A DNA stretch of 64,000 nt from the NCBI GenBank assembly GCA_002286855.1, contig NRSV01000028.1:124001-188000 (forward strand), given 5' to 3'. Position 1 is the stretch's first letter. Each line of letters starts with the position of its first letter. Shown here one piece after another: positions 10,236 through 22,586 of this stretch. Under the pieces are notes generated by a model. The model was not told where the DNA came from, ran no database searches, and saw nothing but the letters and a program-made list of their open reading frames with translations. This DNA comes from Bipolaris cookei (taxonomy: Eukaryota; Ascomycota; Dothideomycetes; Pleosporales; Pleosporaceae). The position numbers and the translations under genes are program-made.

Positions 10236-13200
10236 TCACCCGCGCGGGCTGAAGAGTGTAGCCGCACGAGTCATTTCATGACATTTGTTGACCAGCTGAG
10301 AAATGGCGCGAAGAAGCGGGCTACCAGGAGTGCTCTCATTGAGCTGAATGTACGCAGTCGTCAAGCGTTGGACAACGACATCCATGATCTTGGGGATGAT
10401 GTCACGAATCTCTGCATCCTGAAAACATGTTAGTCTGAGGAAACTGGTTAAGGAAGTGGTGCACTTACGGCGGGGTTGACGCTTCTGAAGACAGCACTGA
10501 GCCAGACAAGACGTTCGTGCAGGTTGCGACCCAATGATTCGGAGACCACTGCTCCGGTCGAGAGTGCAAGTAGTGGGCTGACCTGGTTGAGATAGGCAGG
10601 GTCGTAACGCACAAAGACCTCGTCGAAGAGTGCAGCGCTACGCGGAGATTGCAGCCACTGCATGGTACCTTGCTCAAAGTTGCCCTCAGACATGAATTTA
10701 TGGATAGCGTCAATCTCTAGTTCCTCTGGGGTCTTCTGTTTTTGAGGAGAGTGCGCGGTCTGCATCGTACCCTCTCCACGAGAAGGAGCCTGGGTATAGC
10801 GTTCTTCAATGGCCTGTTGCAGTTTGGCCACCTGTGACTGAAGCTCAGATTGAGTCGCAGCCATAGTTTGGATCGTGTCCAGACAGGTATGCACAGTTTC
10901 AGTCAGTGTGGCAATCTTGGCAGTGTCATCACGGCGCTGAGTACGAGCTTGACGAAGCTCGGTTGCGATTTGACGCTCGATGAGGTTACTCAAGTTTGAG
11001 ATGGCAGGGTTGACAACTGACCCTGCAGCAGCAACCACCATGGCCTCAAGATTGCCGATCCTCTTGACGATCTGATCAACCAGCGGCTGAACTGTCTGGG
11101 GTTGTTTCAAAGCTCGAGACACTGAATCGGCCACTTCCTTTGAGAGCTGGGGCCCCAGGGCAGACTTGAGGTTGTTGTGAAGACCTTGCTCAACCGTAGC
11201 GGAGGTCTTCGCTAGAACTTCGGGAAGCAAAACGTTACGGATATTGTCGTCAACCATCTTCCTGATGACGCCTTCCACATTCTCGTTAAGTGTGCTAGAG
11301 ACCATGCGTAGTATCGCTTCTTGCTTGGCACCATTCGCGGCGTTGAGAACGCGCTTGTCTTCGTCGAATCGTTTGTACATGACATCCAATTCGCGAGAGA
11401 AGCCCTTGCTGATCTCAGTTTGAAGAATTTCTTCAAGCTTTGAAGAGTCTATTGGGCCAGCAGAAGCGTTGCCAACAACAGCAGTAGCAGGGGCTTGTTG
11501 CTGGATATGCTTGTTGATAAGCTGCTTAGCCCACTCAGGCGCTTCTGTTGTTGTCTCTGTGATCTTAGCATTGGAAGGTTGTGCCTCAGGAGCAGCTTCT
11601 ATGAGTGCAGGAGACTTGGACGAAGGAACCGCCTGTGCAGCTTGCGCATATGATGGAGGCATGGCCGTAGGTGCGCGAGCGACTGATGGAGCCACTGATA
11701 CTTGAGAAGCTGCTTCTGCGGCGGCCGTGCGCTTCTTCCTTTTCTTCTCAGCCTTCTCACTACCGCCGTTCATAATGGCTATACGAGCCGCATCTTGCTT
11801 GCTCTCGACCTTGGCTAGGGTAGATGCGCGCACAGCAGCCTCTGGGTTCATTGAGTGCTTGGAAATATTACTGCTCTCTCTCTTCAGAGTCTCGCGAACA
11901 GACCGGTCTGAAACAGACTTGGGTGCAGGAGTGTCTCCAGTAGTAGACGACTCATCTGTAACAGGCTGTGGCGCCTTGAGTGTCGAGATGGAAATGATAC
12001 CTTCTTCCTCGGCTTCCTTGGGATGAATTGGTTCACCTTCCTTTTTCCAACCAAGGTCGCTTCGACGAATACGCAAGACGCATACTCCCTTTGAATGCAT
12101 GACATACAGCTCAAAGAGGGCAGCATTGTCCGGGTCATCAACGTCGGCAGGACCAGCAGGCTCGTTGAGCATGTGGAGACTTCTGATCTGACCCTTTGGA
12201 ACGAACGAGTACTCTGTGATACTTGTCATGATGGCCGTAGCATTGACTGGAGGCAGAGGGTTCTGGCCCTTGTCACCCTTGTTAGCCAAGCGAGAGATGT
12301 AGGCTGCTTGACTCAGAACTGGCAGGTTGTAACGCGGGCATGACACGTGGACGAAGAAGATTGAGTTTCTCGTGGGATGGGCAACTGCCATGATACCGGT
12401 TCGGGGGTGGAACGATACGCTACAGATAGCATCTGATTCGTTCTCATGAGGCAAATGGATCTCCTGAACGGCCTTGTTGAGACCAAGATCCCATAGCTGG
12501 AAAGCGTGATTCTGCTTCATACCGACCATGACATAGCGCAGCGCAATACCCTTAGTATAAGGCTTGTCCTTGTCAAAGAAGAAGACTGAAGTGGGCCATG
12601 ACTTGGCGTTCGGGGTAGTAGTGTGGAACTCGAGCAGGGTCTCGGAGACCTCTACCTGTCGGGGTGGGCTGCGAGGATTGCCCAGGTCAGGCTCAGTCAG
12701 GCTACGGATGTCCCAGAAGCGCATCCGACCAGCCTTATCTAATGAGACAATGATGGTGTCGTCCTCACTGAAAGTGAAATCCTTTCCAGCCTTGCCAGTA
12801 AGAATCTTGAGAGAACGTTCCTTGAGATATTTCTCGGTGTGACAGATACGGCTCTTAGTGCGAGCGTACTCTGCAGCAACTCGAGGGAAAATGATGTGGA
12901 TCGACTTGCCCCGGCCAACAGCGAAGAATTCGGGATGTCGTGAGGATGGCTTGGCGCGTGTCTTGAGCTGACCCCCAGATGTGTTATCATCTTGGGATGG
13001 CGACGGGGGGAGCATTAAGCCCTGAGAGTCGAGGTTCTCGCCGAACTGGTCCTCACGGGCAGGGTCGAGGGATGTCCAGAAGACAGTACCGTTGACTCCT
13101 ATGCCAAGGATACTCTCAAGAGGCTGTTGTGCATCATCTGCAGAGGTGCAGAGAGCGATGTTGAAGATGCGCTCTTGGTGGTTCTCAAATACCTGGCGAT

Positions 13201-14629
13201 AATGTCCGTTCTCCTGACGAATGATACGGAAACCACCCTTTTTGACGAGAGCATAGACAATGAAGTTCTTGCTGGCAGCAACGAGAGATCGGTCAATCTG
13301 ATCAAAGTCCTTCTTCAAACGAGCAATGTCCATAAAGAGCTCGTTGCTGAAATAGAGATTGCGGGGCGGCATTTGGTTGACCTGGATGGAAGCAAAGGCA
13401 CGCATGGGGAATCTGTAGACTATTACCGTCTGGTCGTCACCCTTAGCAAGGCTTTCTTCAGCTTCGGCAGTTTCCCAGTTCTCAGCGACATTGTCTTCAG
13501 CAATCTCGGTAGCGACATCCTTCAAAGCAGCCGCGAGTGGCTTTGAGAGATTCGCTTCCATCTCCTTGGCCTTGTTGGGGTCTTCGAAATCTTCCTTGAT
13601 CTCAGCAGCAATCTCCGTCATGACCTCTTGTATTTCTTGGACCTCTAGATTCTCTCCCTTTGGCTCCTCAGGCAACGGTGTAGCTGACTTGCTCTCAGCT
13701 TCAGCAAGTGCATCCTCGACCTGCTGCCCTATTTGCTCGCCCAAGTCATTCACGGCTTCAGCCACAGATTCATGTACATGGGCTGGAGCGTCCTCGTCGG
13801 CCGGCGGGAGAGGAGCTTCCGGAGCGTTCTTCTTGAGAATCTCGACCTTTGGGGCAGGCGGCTTAGAGCCTTGCTGGGTAGGAGTACGGTTGCGCGGGCT
13901 TGCAGCTTCAAGTTGGTCAAATGGATTAACGTAGGTGAACTTTGGAGCGAGCGATGAAGCTTCGTTGCTGTTGGGGCCAAAAGCCTTTGTGGATGAGGCA
14001 GATGTTCCTGGTGCGGGGGTAGCGGGAGAAGCAGATACCTGCTCAGGCTCAGTGTCGGCGAAATCTTGCACGACGTCGTCCACAACCGTTTCAGGCTTGT
14101 TAGACGCGACGGGCGGCGAGAACGCGGCTGAGACAGGCCGAGATGAGCGACCGCTTGACTGGGCTGGCTTGGGATGATTGAGCAGGCGGAGGAGCAGATC
14201 CTGTGGGTTCTGCTGCTGCGAAGGCACGGGCGCGGGCATAGCCTGAGCTTGAGAGGGAGCGCTCTGGGATGACGTCCTACCGCCACCCATCATGCTTGCC
14301 ATCAAATCAGACGTCTGAGCCAGCGACTGCTGCGAAACGCGTCTGGAGTGCGCAGAGCCAGATTGTGAGTTGAAGCGCAGTAGGTTGAGAAGGTTGGTTG
14401 ACTGCTGCTGCGGCGTCTGGTGCGACACATGGCTTTGTTCGGGCGCAGGCGTACTCGCCATGGACGTATTGGGTGACATGACGGCAGAATGGTGATGAGG
14501 CTGTGGGCCACTTGGTAAGGGAGAGAAGATGGGCGACGAGACAGAGGGCGGCTGATAGCCGTGCTGCTGCTGCTGATTGCTAGAGGCGCCACCTTGAAGC
14601 CGGGCAAACAGCTCCTGCAGGTCGGCCAT
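10236..14629 (-). CDS. EDC4/Ge-1-like mRNA decapping scaffold (WD40 protein)
   Basis: Two exons on the minus strand, 14629-10469 and 10418-10236, with a 50-nt intron (10468-10419); 1447 aa. The N-terminus starts MADLQELFARLQGG, followed by a Gln/Ser/Pro-rich region, typical of P-body proteins. A WD40-type beta-propeller region occupies roughly residues 390-870 (for example YVMVGMKQNHAFQLWDLG, and VSFHPRTGIMAVAHP). The C-terminal third is predicted helical or coiled coil, ending in the second exon with DAEIRDIIPKIMDVVVQRL. In other eukaryotes EDC4/Ge-1 (Pdc1 in fission yeast) bridges Dcp2 and Dcp1 and nucleates P-bodies in the cytoplasm. Stopping at the in-frame stop inside the intron would remove the conserved last 60 residues. 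Confidence 0.83.
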
Positions 14630-15366
14630 GGTGAGGGATGGAAGGGCAGATCTAGTCTGTTATTAGTAAAGGCGGCAAACGCATACATCTCACTGCCGGC
14701 GATGAGAAGCTGACACCGTGGGTGACGTACGTTACTCAATACCCAAAATTCGCGTACGCGGCCGAAGCCTGGGTCCCGTAAAAGCTGTACTGTGAGAACA
14801 GTACCGTGTAGAAATAAGACCACTTGGGGATAGACAGAAAATGCAAGTGACGAGCTGCGATGAAGCGCAGGTGTCAATTGATGGTGCAAGAGGGAAGCTC
14901 GACAAGTTTGAGGTGACTTGGTTGGCGCCGACTGTTCAAGCTACTACGCTAGCGCAATTGAGACGGCCGCGGCGGAGCTCCGGGACCGGGTGGCACGTCA
15001 CCACGTCACGACAACAGGCGGCCTAGTCGCGTCTATGACTTTCACTCTGCAGTGCCAAGCCTGGACACATCATATCTCTCATGTAGCGGCCTCTCTATCC
15101 GGCCTTTCTATCTTGCAATTATAGGCCACCGTTTGCCCAATCCTCCTGCACTACCATCAATCGCCTCTATCACCCCACAAAGCTAAGTGAAGGTGTCCCT
15201 TGTTCGGCTATGTAGGTTTCCTAGGGACTTGGGAAGCCATCTGATTCTTACTTTTATTTTTTATTATACACTTTCCAGCTTTACCTCAATACCTAGATTA
15301 TACACTATTCGAGGATTACCGAAGGAACTGGCACCCTGTATAAATTATGAACATAAAAAAACTGTT
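14630..15366. other. Intergenic region between the EDC4-like and chitin deacetylase genes
   Basis: The left part is the promoter of the minus-strand EDC4-like gene. The right part (15200-15360) is AT-rich and probably the 3' untranslated region of the chitin deacetylase gene. No gene is recognisable. Confidence 0.4.
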
Positions 15367-17599
15367 TCACCTGAGGCAGGTACCGAAAGGCTTCTGGCAA
15401 CCCATGATACTCATGCACGAGATAACGCTGAAGGTGCACTGTCCGTTCCGGCTGCAGCATCCGCCAAATCGTGAGTTCTTGCACGTGTAACCAGTATTTC
15501 CTCCACAGCGTCCATTCGGTGACGTCTTGAGGGGGGTGGATGTAGCGGTAGGGGCTGAGGACGTGCGAGTGCTAGTTGCTGAGGATGTTCTGGTGCTGGT
15601 CGCTGGGCGAGTGGACGTGGTCATACTGCGTGTTGAGCTAGTTGCAGGGACACTGGAAATTGGGATAGATGCCGAAGATGCGCATCGACCAAGGAGAGGG
15701 TTGCAGCCGGTTCCACAGTGGTCAGCGCTCGAGCCGCACCAGCCATATCTATGCAAGCTTCGTCAGCTACATGGTCTCGGTGGAAAAAGAAAGAGATAAA
15801 CGTACTGCGAGCAACACTCGCCCTCAAAATAGCCGGCACACGTGTAACCTTTCTCACCACCACAAGAACCATCTTTAGACACCTCGTTGGAGGGGCTGAC
15901 AGTTGGGAGAATGGACCCAGTGCTAGATACTGGCCGAGTAGACCCACTGACGGTTGAAGACGTGGGGTTGACAGGCGCCGAAGATCCAGCGACTGAGCAT
16001 TTGCCATATCTGGGGTCACAGCCTGTTCCACAGTGATCCACTGTGTTTCCACAGAAGCCATACTGGGAGCAGCACTCTCCTTGAGCAAATCCTGTTAGAT
16101 TGGTTAGTGAGTGTCAGACCCGTTCATGTTTACCAATCTTACCGAGACATGTGTAGCCTGTCTTGGAGCCGCAAGAACTGTCAGGAGACACAGCCGTAGG
16201 AGTGGCGACAGCGCCGCTAGATGTGGCGCTGGCGGCTCCTGAGGCAGTAGAAGAAGCAGGCGGTGTGAATATAGACGACGAAGCTGGTCGGTTGGTGGGA
16301 GTGCGGTACCAGTTTGCCTCTGGGTCGCCCAAGCATTCACCTAATGTGACCAGCCTGTATCCCTTCTTGGTCATCACATCGAGCATATGGCCTGTGAGAT
16401 TCTGTGCCGTCTGCTGGTGGATATCATGTGCAATAGCCTGGAAATTGTCTTCGGCTGGATTACTCGGGTTAATCGCAGCATCGACTCTATTCTTGGCATT
16501 CTGAATCAGATCAGGTGTTACATTGTTGTAGTCTATTGGCTATTAGCAAGGCTGATGCTGATAAGAGTAGGTGTGGAGGATCTCTAACCATCAGTGCTAA
16601 TTCACAAGTCAGCGCGTGTTTTCAATATCATGTTCCAGGATGCTTACTCAAGATCAAAGTAGGAAACAACGTATCCCAAGTCCGTAAGATCCTTCTGGCA
16701 CCCTGATGCAGCAGTGCAAGATGAGTACGGCGGACGCATGTATGTAGGGAATTTGCCAATCACGTTGGTGAGTGCCATCTAGATGTACAAAGTCAGTTGA
16801 GTAATCGATTTGGTCCTGCGTTGCCATCACCTACTTCATTCCTGACCATTTGGTCGTATCGCTGCTCCTTTGTAATGGCACTAAGATCCTGATGAGACCA
16901 AGTATGGCTGGCAACTTGATGTCCCTCAGCGAGCATACGAGATATGATAGATGGCCATTCTGTGTTCTTGTCGTCAATTGCACCTTTGTTAATGTTGATA
17001 CCAGTGACGAAGAACGTCGCTTTGGCATTATAGGCTTTGAACTGGTCAAGTACATCGTTGGTGTAGATATACGGACCGTCATCGTAAGTGATGGCAACGG
17101 TGTTCGGGACGATGCAATCATAGATGCCTTCGCCACCATATGGCTGGTTGCCGAGCTTTGTACGAGGGGTGCTGCGAGTGCTACCTCCAGTGGGAACTCG
17201 GTTGGCATCACAGGCAGGACCATACTGGAAGCGGCAATCTGGTGCTGCGCAGTAGTCCGCTAATCAGGCATCTAGCATTAGCTTGTTGTTCATATCAATC
17301 AGAAGCCCGGAATACTTACGTCCTTGGCCGCAATAACCTGCTGTGGAACAGCAGTATCCTTCAGCACAACTCGCGTTACCATGATCAGCCCCACATCGAC
17401 CATCAGCACCGCCTTGACGCTTGCTGAGAGCCTTCTCAGGACCAGCAACCCTGGGAGCCCGACTGTCAAGAATGTTCCTACTCCTTAATTTACCAATGTC
17501 TTTTGACCCGGATCCAACTATCTTGGGAGTATGGCCACCACCGTGAGCAGCCACAAGAGGCGCCAACAGTAGCGCTGCAGACAACTCTGTGAAACGCAT
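15367..17599 (-). CDS. Secreted chitin deacetylase with four CBM18 chitin-binding modules
   Basis: Seven exons on the minus strand: 17599-17320, 17259-16835, 16778-16648, 16596-16589 (8 nt), 16532-16143, 16091-15806, 15748-15367; 633 aa. A signal peptide (about residues 1-19) is followed by one CBM18 (around 70-110), a polysaccharide deacetylase NodB domain, and three further CBM18 modules separated by Ser/Thr linkers. NodB motifs are visible: TYDDGP with Asp153/Asp154, HTWSH with metal ligands His212 and His216, and RPPY at 250-253. Each CBM18 keeps the CCS-Y-G-CG pattern except the last, which is more diverged. Such enzymes convert chitin to chitosan in the fungal wall, and the binding modules may shield hyphae from chitinases. 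A longer start at 17665 was rejected because the signal peptide begins at 17599. Confidence 0.86.
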
Positions 17600-19309
17600 G
17601 GTCCGAATTGATTTGAAGCGATCGACCGTCTCAAACTCAAGATAAGCGCGACAATGAGAAAACAATCGAGTGTGTGGGTGAATGATCGACCAATATTATG
17701 TATGGTGCAAAAAAGGCGATATTTAAACGAGTGACAGACCCCTTTGACGGAACAGAGAGAGGGGAAGGGTAACCAAGAAGCAAAGATTACTGCATGACCT
17801 AGTACTTATGATATATATCCATTTGCGCACAGCCAAGAATGGACTGGCTTTGCCCAGGGTCCGGGGGATAAAAATCAATATCGATGCCGATTCAGCGTGT
17901 AGCGTGCTTGGCTATGGACGGCTCAGCCCCCAGTGTGTGTCAGATGTTGCAATGGCTGACCTGAGGCACGGATAACGTTGATTAAAGTCATGAAGTCAGT
18001 ACATGCAGGTACGTCTAGTTACACGGTCAGTTAATGTGTGCAAAATGTCTTTTGTTACAGTGAAGTTTGCAACTACTTTTGAAGGCCATTGAGTTGAGAG
18101 ACATAGTAAGCGCTCTGTCTCCCGAACCGTAGGTACTTCGAAGATACCTCGTTATCAATATTGTTTGTGGTGCTATTGCAAAGTATGATTGTCCTTTAAA
18201 GGTTTAGGGGCACTATGGCTTTCCCTCAGCCAAGAAGATGCCCCTGGCTTATTTCCTGATGGAGGCGCGGATCTTGCTAGCGCCCGCGCTTCGCGTAAAC
18301 AAGAAACATCAATGATCCCAATTTTGGAGTTTTGGTTCGGTCCAGACTGTACGTAGGATACCTGCTTCTCTCTCACGCGGTGGTGCGTGTATGCGCATGC
18401 AAAACTCAGAGCTCTACTACTGTCGGATGGTCTTTTTCTTGGTAGCGATAAATCGGCGCTTTATTCTCAAAATGACCGGACTGTTTTCTCTTGTATGGAA
18501 CCTTTTCTACCATGTGGCCCATTGGTACGTTCGTTCCGATGGTTGGGCAGAATCTTATTCAGAGTTCCAGTATTGCCGATAAAAGCGTTGACCGCCGTCG
18601 TTTCAAATGGCGATATGGACGCCTGACTGACGTATCTTGCCTCAATACCGAGGAACCATAGTGAGCATTCTGACGGCTCATTAAAATACAGGACTATTGC
18701 TACAAAGTCTTTTCTACAGGTTGTTGGTGTATTCCCTGTTATTTGGCTGGTGTGGGCAGTGTCGGTGGAAATGAGGTGACTTTCTTCTGCGTACTACGGA
18801 CCCGATACCGATGCAAGCTGCCGGAAGAAACAAATAAAAATAGGATCACAAGGAACTTTGGCACGCGAGCAACCCTTCGCCTGAGTTGCTGAGATATCAG
18901 GGACTGTTGTATAGAGAGCCACATCAGTTGTGTATCTATCATACGGTGCGCAAATGAAGACACCTACGCAGCCACGCACTTGTTAAAGTTATTTTGAATA
19001 TTTTCCTCTTTCGGTATATCGTCCATCAAACCAAGCTTTCGACCACGTCCGACTCCACAGTCGCTTTGCTTTGGGGAGTGGTGCTACAGAGCAAGTATAT
19101 GTGGAAAAAGAGATATTGTATGCTGATTCAAGAAAAACCTTTAGGGCTCTTCTCTCGACTCGGGATCGCATTGATGAAGTCCCCTTAACCTAAACGTGAT
19201 AAGGTGCGGCGCACAGACCAGCTGCTTACCGTGGTGCAAAAAAGGAGTCCCTCCAACTAACCCACCACCTAGGGAACTGCGGGAAGTCCATCACAGACTT
19301 AAAAAGAAA
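17600..19309. other. Chitin deacetylase promoter and intergenic region
   Basis: An A/T-rich element (TTTAAAT on the minus strand, near 17720) lies about 110 bp upstream of the deacetylase start and could act as a TATA box. The rest holds only short open frames with no family resemblance. Confidence 0.4.
19301..19305 (-). terminator. Pol III terminator of tRNA-Ala
   Basis: A run of five T on the minus strand starts four bases after the tRNA 3' end, as expected for RNA polymerase III. Confidence 0.8.
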
Positions 19310-19417
19310 TGGACTCGCGGGGAATCGAACCCCGGACCACTCCCAGGCCTGCTCTTGCGCTTTTGAAGGCAGAAGAACTGATGCTAAGGGAGTATTATAC
19401 CACTAAACCACAAGCCC
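19310..19417 (-). tRNA. tRNA-Ala(AGC) with a 36-nt intron
   Basis: The minus strand folds as a tRNA: acceptor GGGCTTG pairs with CGAGTCC, the anticodon stem is CTCCC/GGGAG with loop TTAGCAT, and the T arm is CGGGG-TTCGATT-CCCCG with a B box. The anticodon is AGC, and the acceptor contains the G3-U70 wobble pair that defines alanine identity. A 36-nt intron (19381-19346) interrupts the loop one base after the anticodon, the canonical position. The mature RNA is 72 nt without CCA. The D arm (TGGTTTAGTGGTATAATA) resembles that of fungal tRNA-Gly. Confidence 0.92.
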
Positions 19418-20726
19418 GATCTCAAGCTTGTTGCTTGATTTGATGGAAGCACAAAAGATTTGGTAATATATATTATGAGTATCAAAATTGGAACAGCGGC
19501 AAAAGGTGAAAGGACTTCAGATCGCAGTGGGTCAATAGCGGTGGGGTTCTTTGGGGTGGAGAGGGCAGACTAGACATGCTTCTAGACCCCCTGGTGTAGG
19601 TATCGGGCCTACAAACTTTTTCTGGTATGGCTTTCTGCACTCTATGAGAACTTCACGCGCAGAACTTCAGGACTGGTGTTTCGTGGTATGCAATCTGGCC
19701 GTCGTTTCTTGTTGCGGCAATGCAATATTCTTCGCAGTATCAAATCACTGTGTTGTGAGTTCCTTCTGCCTACTAAGAGAAGACTCTCGGTGCATTCATA
19801 GCAACGCCCTGCCAGTATCACTCACTATGCAACAAAAGCCACTGAACTACCAGAATCATCGCTACGGCGTTGTAGACTGTGTGAGAATTGCTTGAGATCC
19901 CAATGCCCATACTCGTGCATGTACTTAACCCTTTTAAGTTACTGAGTCTGCGGTAGTGGCATAGTGGGCAGTCAATTATTCTGATAGATCAAGACACTTT
20001 ACGCTGCCAGACCACAGAATGCGAGCCTTTGGCACAGGCAGATGCCAGCCTCTGGCTTGAGCAGCCTCATCGAATGCACCCACGATTGCGTGTGACGGAC
20101 GGGCGCATCGACCCGCTTGGCCCTCGTCGGCGGCGATAATATTATTCGCATATCATGGCACCACGTGTGCGATGGGTTGCACGATCTATCTCTGCCCGGT
20201 TAGCTGCATGAACAGCCGGAGATCTGCACGAGGCCTGTCAAGCGATGGTGCCCTCTCCAATGACGTCGAGCTGGACTTAAAGAAGACGCCCCAATCACGC
20301 GTGGATCTGGTCTAACCCTCAGCACGCCGTGGCGCGGACCGAAGACAGTTGCTCCGGGCCCTTTCCGCACGCAAACCATAATAAAAACGGTCCCTCATTC
20401 CAACAAGCATCCCGACCCACACACTGGGAAGGAACAAACGACGAGCTAGACCGCATTTCGCTTAGACTAGCGCAAACACAACCGTGGGCACATATTTTCT
20501 CTGCCCTGGTGGTGCCCCTCGGTTCCTCCTCCAACGATCCAAACTCATCAATTGGTGGCAGTACGATTCAAACGACCCTTTGAATCACTTACCAGAAGAC
20601 ACCGTGTTTCAACGTCACTCCCTCATTACTCGTACGACACTTTCAGTAAGAGCAATGCCCGCACCATGTGCCATGCGACTGCGAGGTAATATCTGACAAG
20701 CATAGGTCTCTTCCACAAACTCAAAT
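19418..20726. other. Intergenic region upstream of the zinc-knuckle gene
   Basis: No recognisable gene. The right part is the promoter and leader of the Gis2-like gene. Small open frames are present on both strands but carry no domain. Confidence 0.4.
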
Positions 20727-21569
20727 ATGGAATACCAAGCACCTGCTCCTGCTACTGGCGCCGGCGGCCGTGGCTGCTACAACTGTAAGTCGAACATTAC
20801 CAGCGTTATCAAACGGCAACCTCGCCACTGTGACCCCGCAATGGTCGACTTAGCGAGCCCTGGATTTTCTTGTACACCGAATGGACAGGATACCAGTCGC
20901 TTTCTTGAACAGCAAACCCAGTCACCATTCCTGTCCTTTGAGCCGTCGTTTGCACGTTCATACGCTGCACGCGCCTTTTACTAACAACGCGCAGGCGGCG
21001 ATGCGTCTCACCGCGCTGCCGAGTGCCCTACCAAGGGCACCCCAACCTGCTACAACTGTGGCGAGAAGGGTCACGTTAGCCGTGAGTGCAGCTCTCCTCA
21101 GGCTGAGAAGACTTGCTACCGCTGCGGTGGCACTGGACACATCTCTCGTGAGTGCACCAAGGACGGCGGTGCCCCAATGGGAGGCCGTGGTGGCGGCAGC
21201 CAGGAGTGCTACAAGTGCGGCCAGGTCGGTCACATTGCCCGCAACTGCTCGCAGGGAGGCGGCTACGGCAACGGTGGCTTTGGAGGAGGTCGTGGTGGCT
21301 ACGGCGGCGGTGCCGGTGGTTACGGTGGTGCTCGCCAGACCACCTGCTACTCGTGCGGTGGTTTCGGTCACATGAGCCGTGACTGCACCCAGGGCCAGAA
21401 GTGCTACAACTGTAAGTGGATACGGCTGACAAAGTGTGACTGTCACTGACCTTGTTTAGGCGGCGAGGTTGGCCATCTGTCCCGTGACTGCCCCCAGGAG
21501 ACATCTTCTGAGCGTGTGTGCTACCGCTGCAAGCAGCCTGGCCACGTTCAGAGCGCCTGCCCCAACTAG
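20727..21569 (+). CDS. Gis2/Byr3/CNBP-type CCHC zinc-knuckle protein
   Basis: Three exons, 20727-20784, 20995-21411 and 21460-21569, with introns of 210 and 48 nt; 194 aa. Seven CCHC zinc knuckles (C-x2-C-x4-H-x4-C) make up almost the whole protein, for example CYNCGEKGHVSREC and CYKCGQVGHIARNC. A Gly/Arg/Tyr-rich RGG-like segment lies between knuckles 4 and 5. Orthologues bind single-stranded nucleic acids and mRNA, associate with ribosomes and stress granules, and affect translation. Both introns split the codon of the second Cys in a CYNC motif, in knuckles 1 and 6, which fixes the splice sites with confidence. Confidence 0.93.
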
Positions 21570-22586
21570 AGCGGTTCTAGGTGCCGTCGATGTTTTGATC
21601 TAGAATGAGTTTCGATGCACCAGCCTGCTTTCATGCAACTGTGACAGCAGGTCGGGGTTAGGGTAGCAGAGACTGCGCCCAGGCTGTGACGAATCATCGA
21701 CATGATTACGATTTCCTTTCTTGTATATTTTCATTCTGCGGCTCGCTGCCGTTTTTCGACGCTTCACGAAAAGCATATCGTCGCCCGGGCATGATTGGAC
21801 GGCCTTTTCCTGAGTTGGCAGTTCTGTCAAGAGAGTTGGTTATCGGAAAAGTCTTGATCCAGGAAGAGCGTTTGGTGGGAGATACAAAAGTGGGTGGATA
21901 GGAGAGCGGATCCTTACGCGAGCAATGATTGGATCAGTGCGTGGTCTGCACGTAGACTGTGACTGTAGGAGAGCGACGTCTCTTTTGGCGGATGGCTAGT
22001 CTTTGGGTTGTGGCTGAACAGCCAAAGACTCTGACTGAGGTTGAATAAAGACACGAGAAAAGTCCCCACGACTGGGTGGGCTCCTCAACTTATACCCGCG
22101 CCAATTTCGTGCACCGTGATGGACGTGCGCTAAGCCAGGTTAACCTGTGTATAGGATAGTTGACATGCAGTACTCAAGGAATGTGTGGGGGGCACGGAGT
22201 TACAACGGGCAAACTGGGTAGGCTATGCGAGGGAGAGAGTGGTTGGAATGGGAATGGGAAATGGCGTGATGTGGTGCATGGTTAGGGTTCTCAGTAAGCT
22301 GTGTATCGGAGAGCTTGCCATTAAGGTACCGGCAATTTGCAATTATGTCATATTTCATCTCTTAGTAGTAATGGCATAATGGTGTTCTTACGCCAGCGCT
22401 TCTGGTGGTGCAGTTTCTGCGTTGACTTTCGCCAAGCCCAGGTACGCCCGCGTATGTTCGTTTACATCCCACCCAAGCCCAAACAACATTTGTTCAACCA
22501 TCGGCGCCCACGACTCGATACACCACCAACGACGCGTCAATCGTAGAAACACGCGCTCTCGGTACCATCACTGACTCTGTAACAAA
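21570..22586. other. Intergenic: 3' region of the zinc-knuckle gene and CENP-C promoter
   Basis: About 1 kb without recognisable genes. The T/C-rich stretch before 22587 is likely to be the CENP-C leader. Confidence 0.4.
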
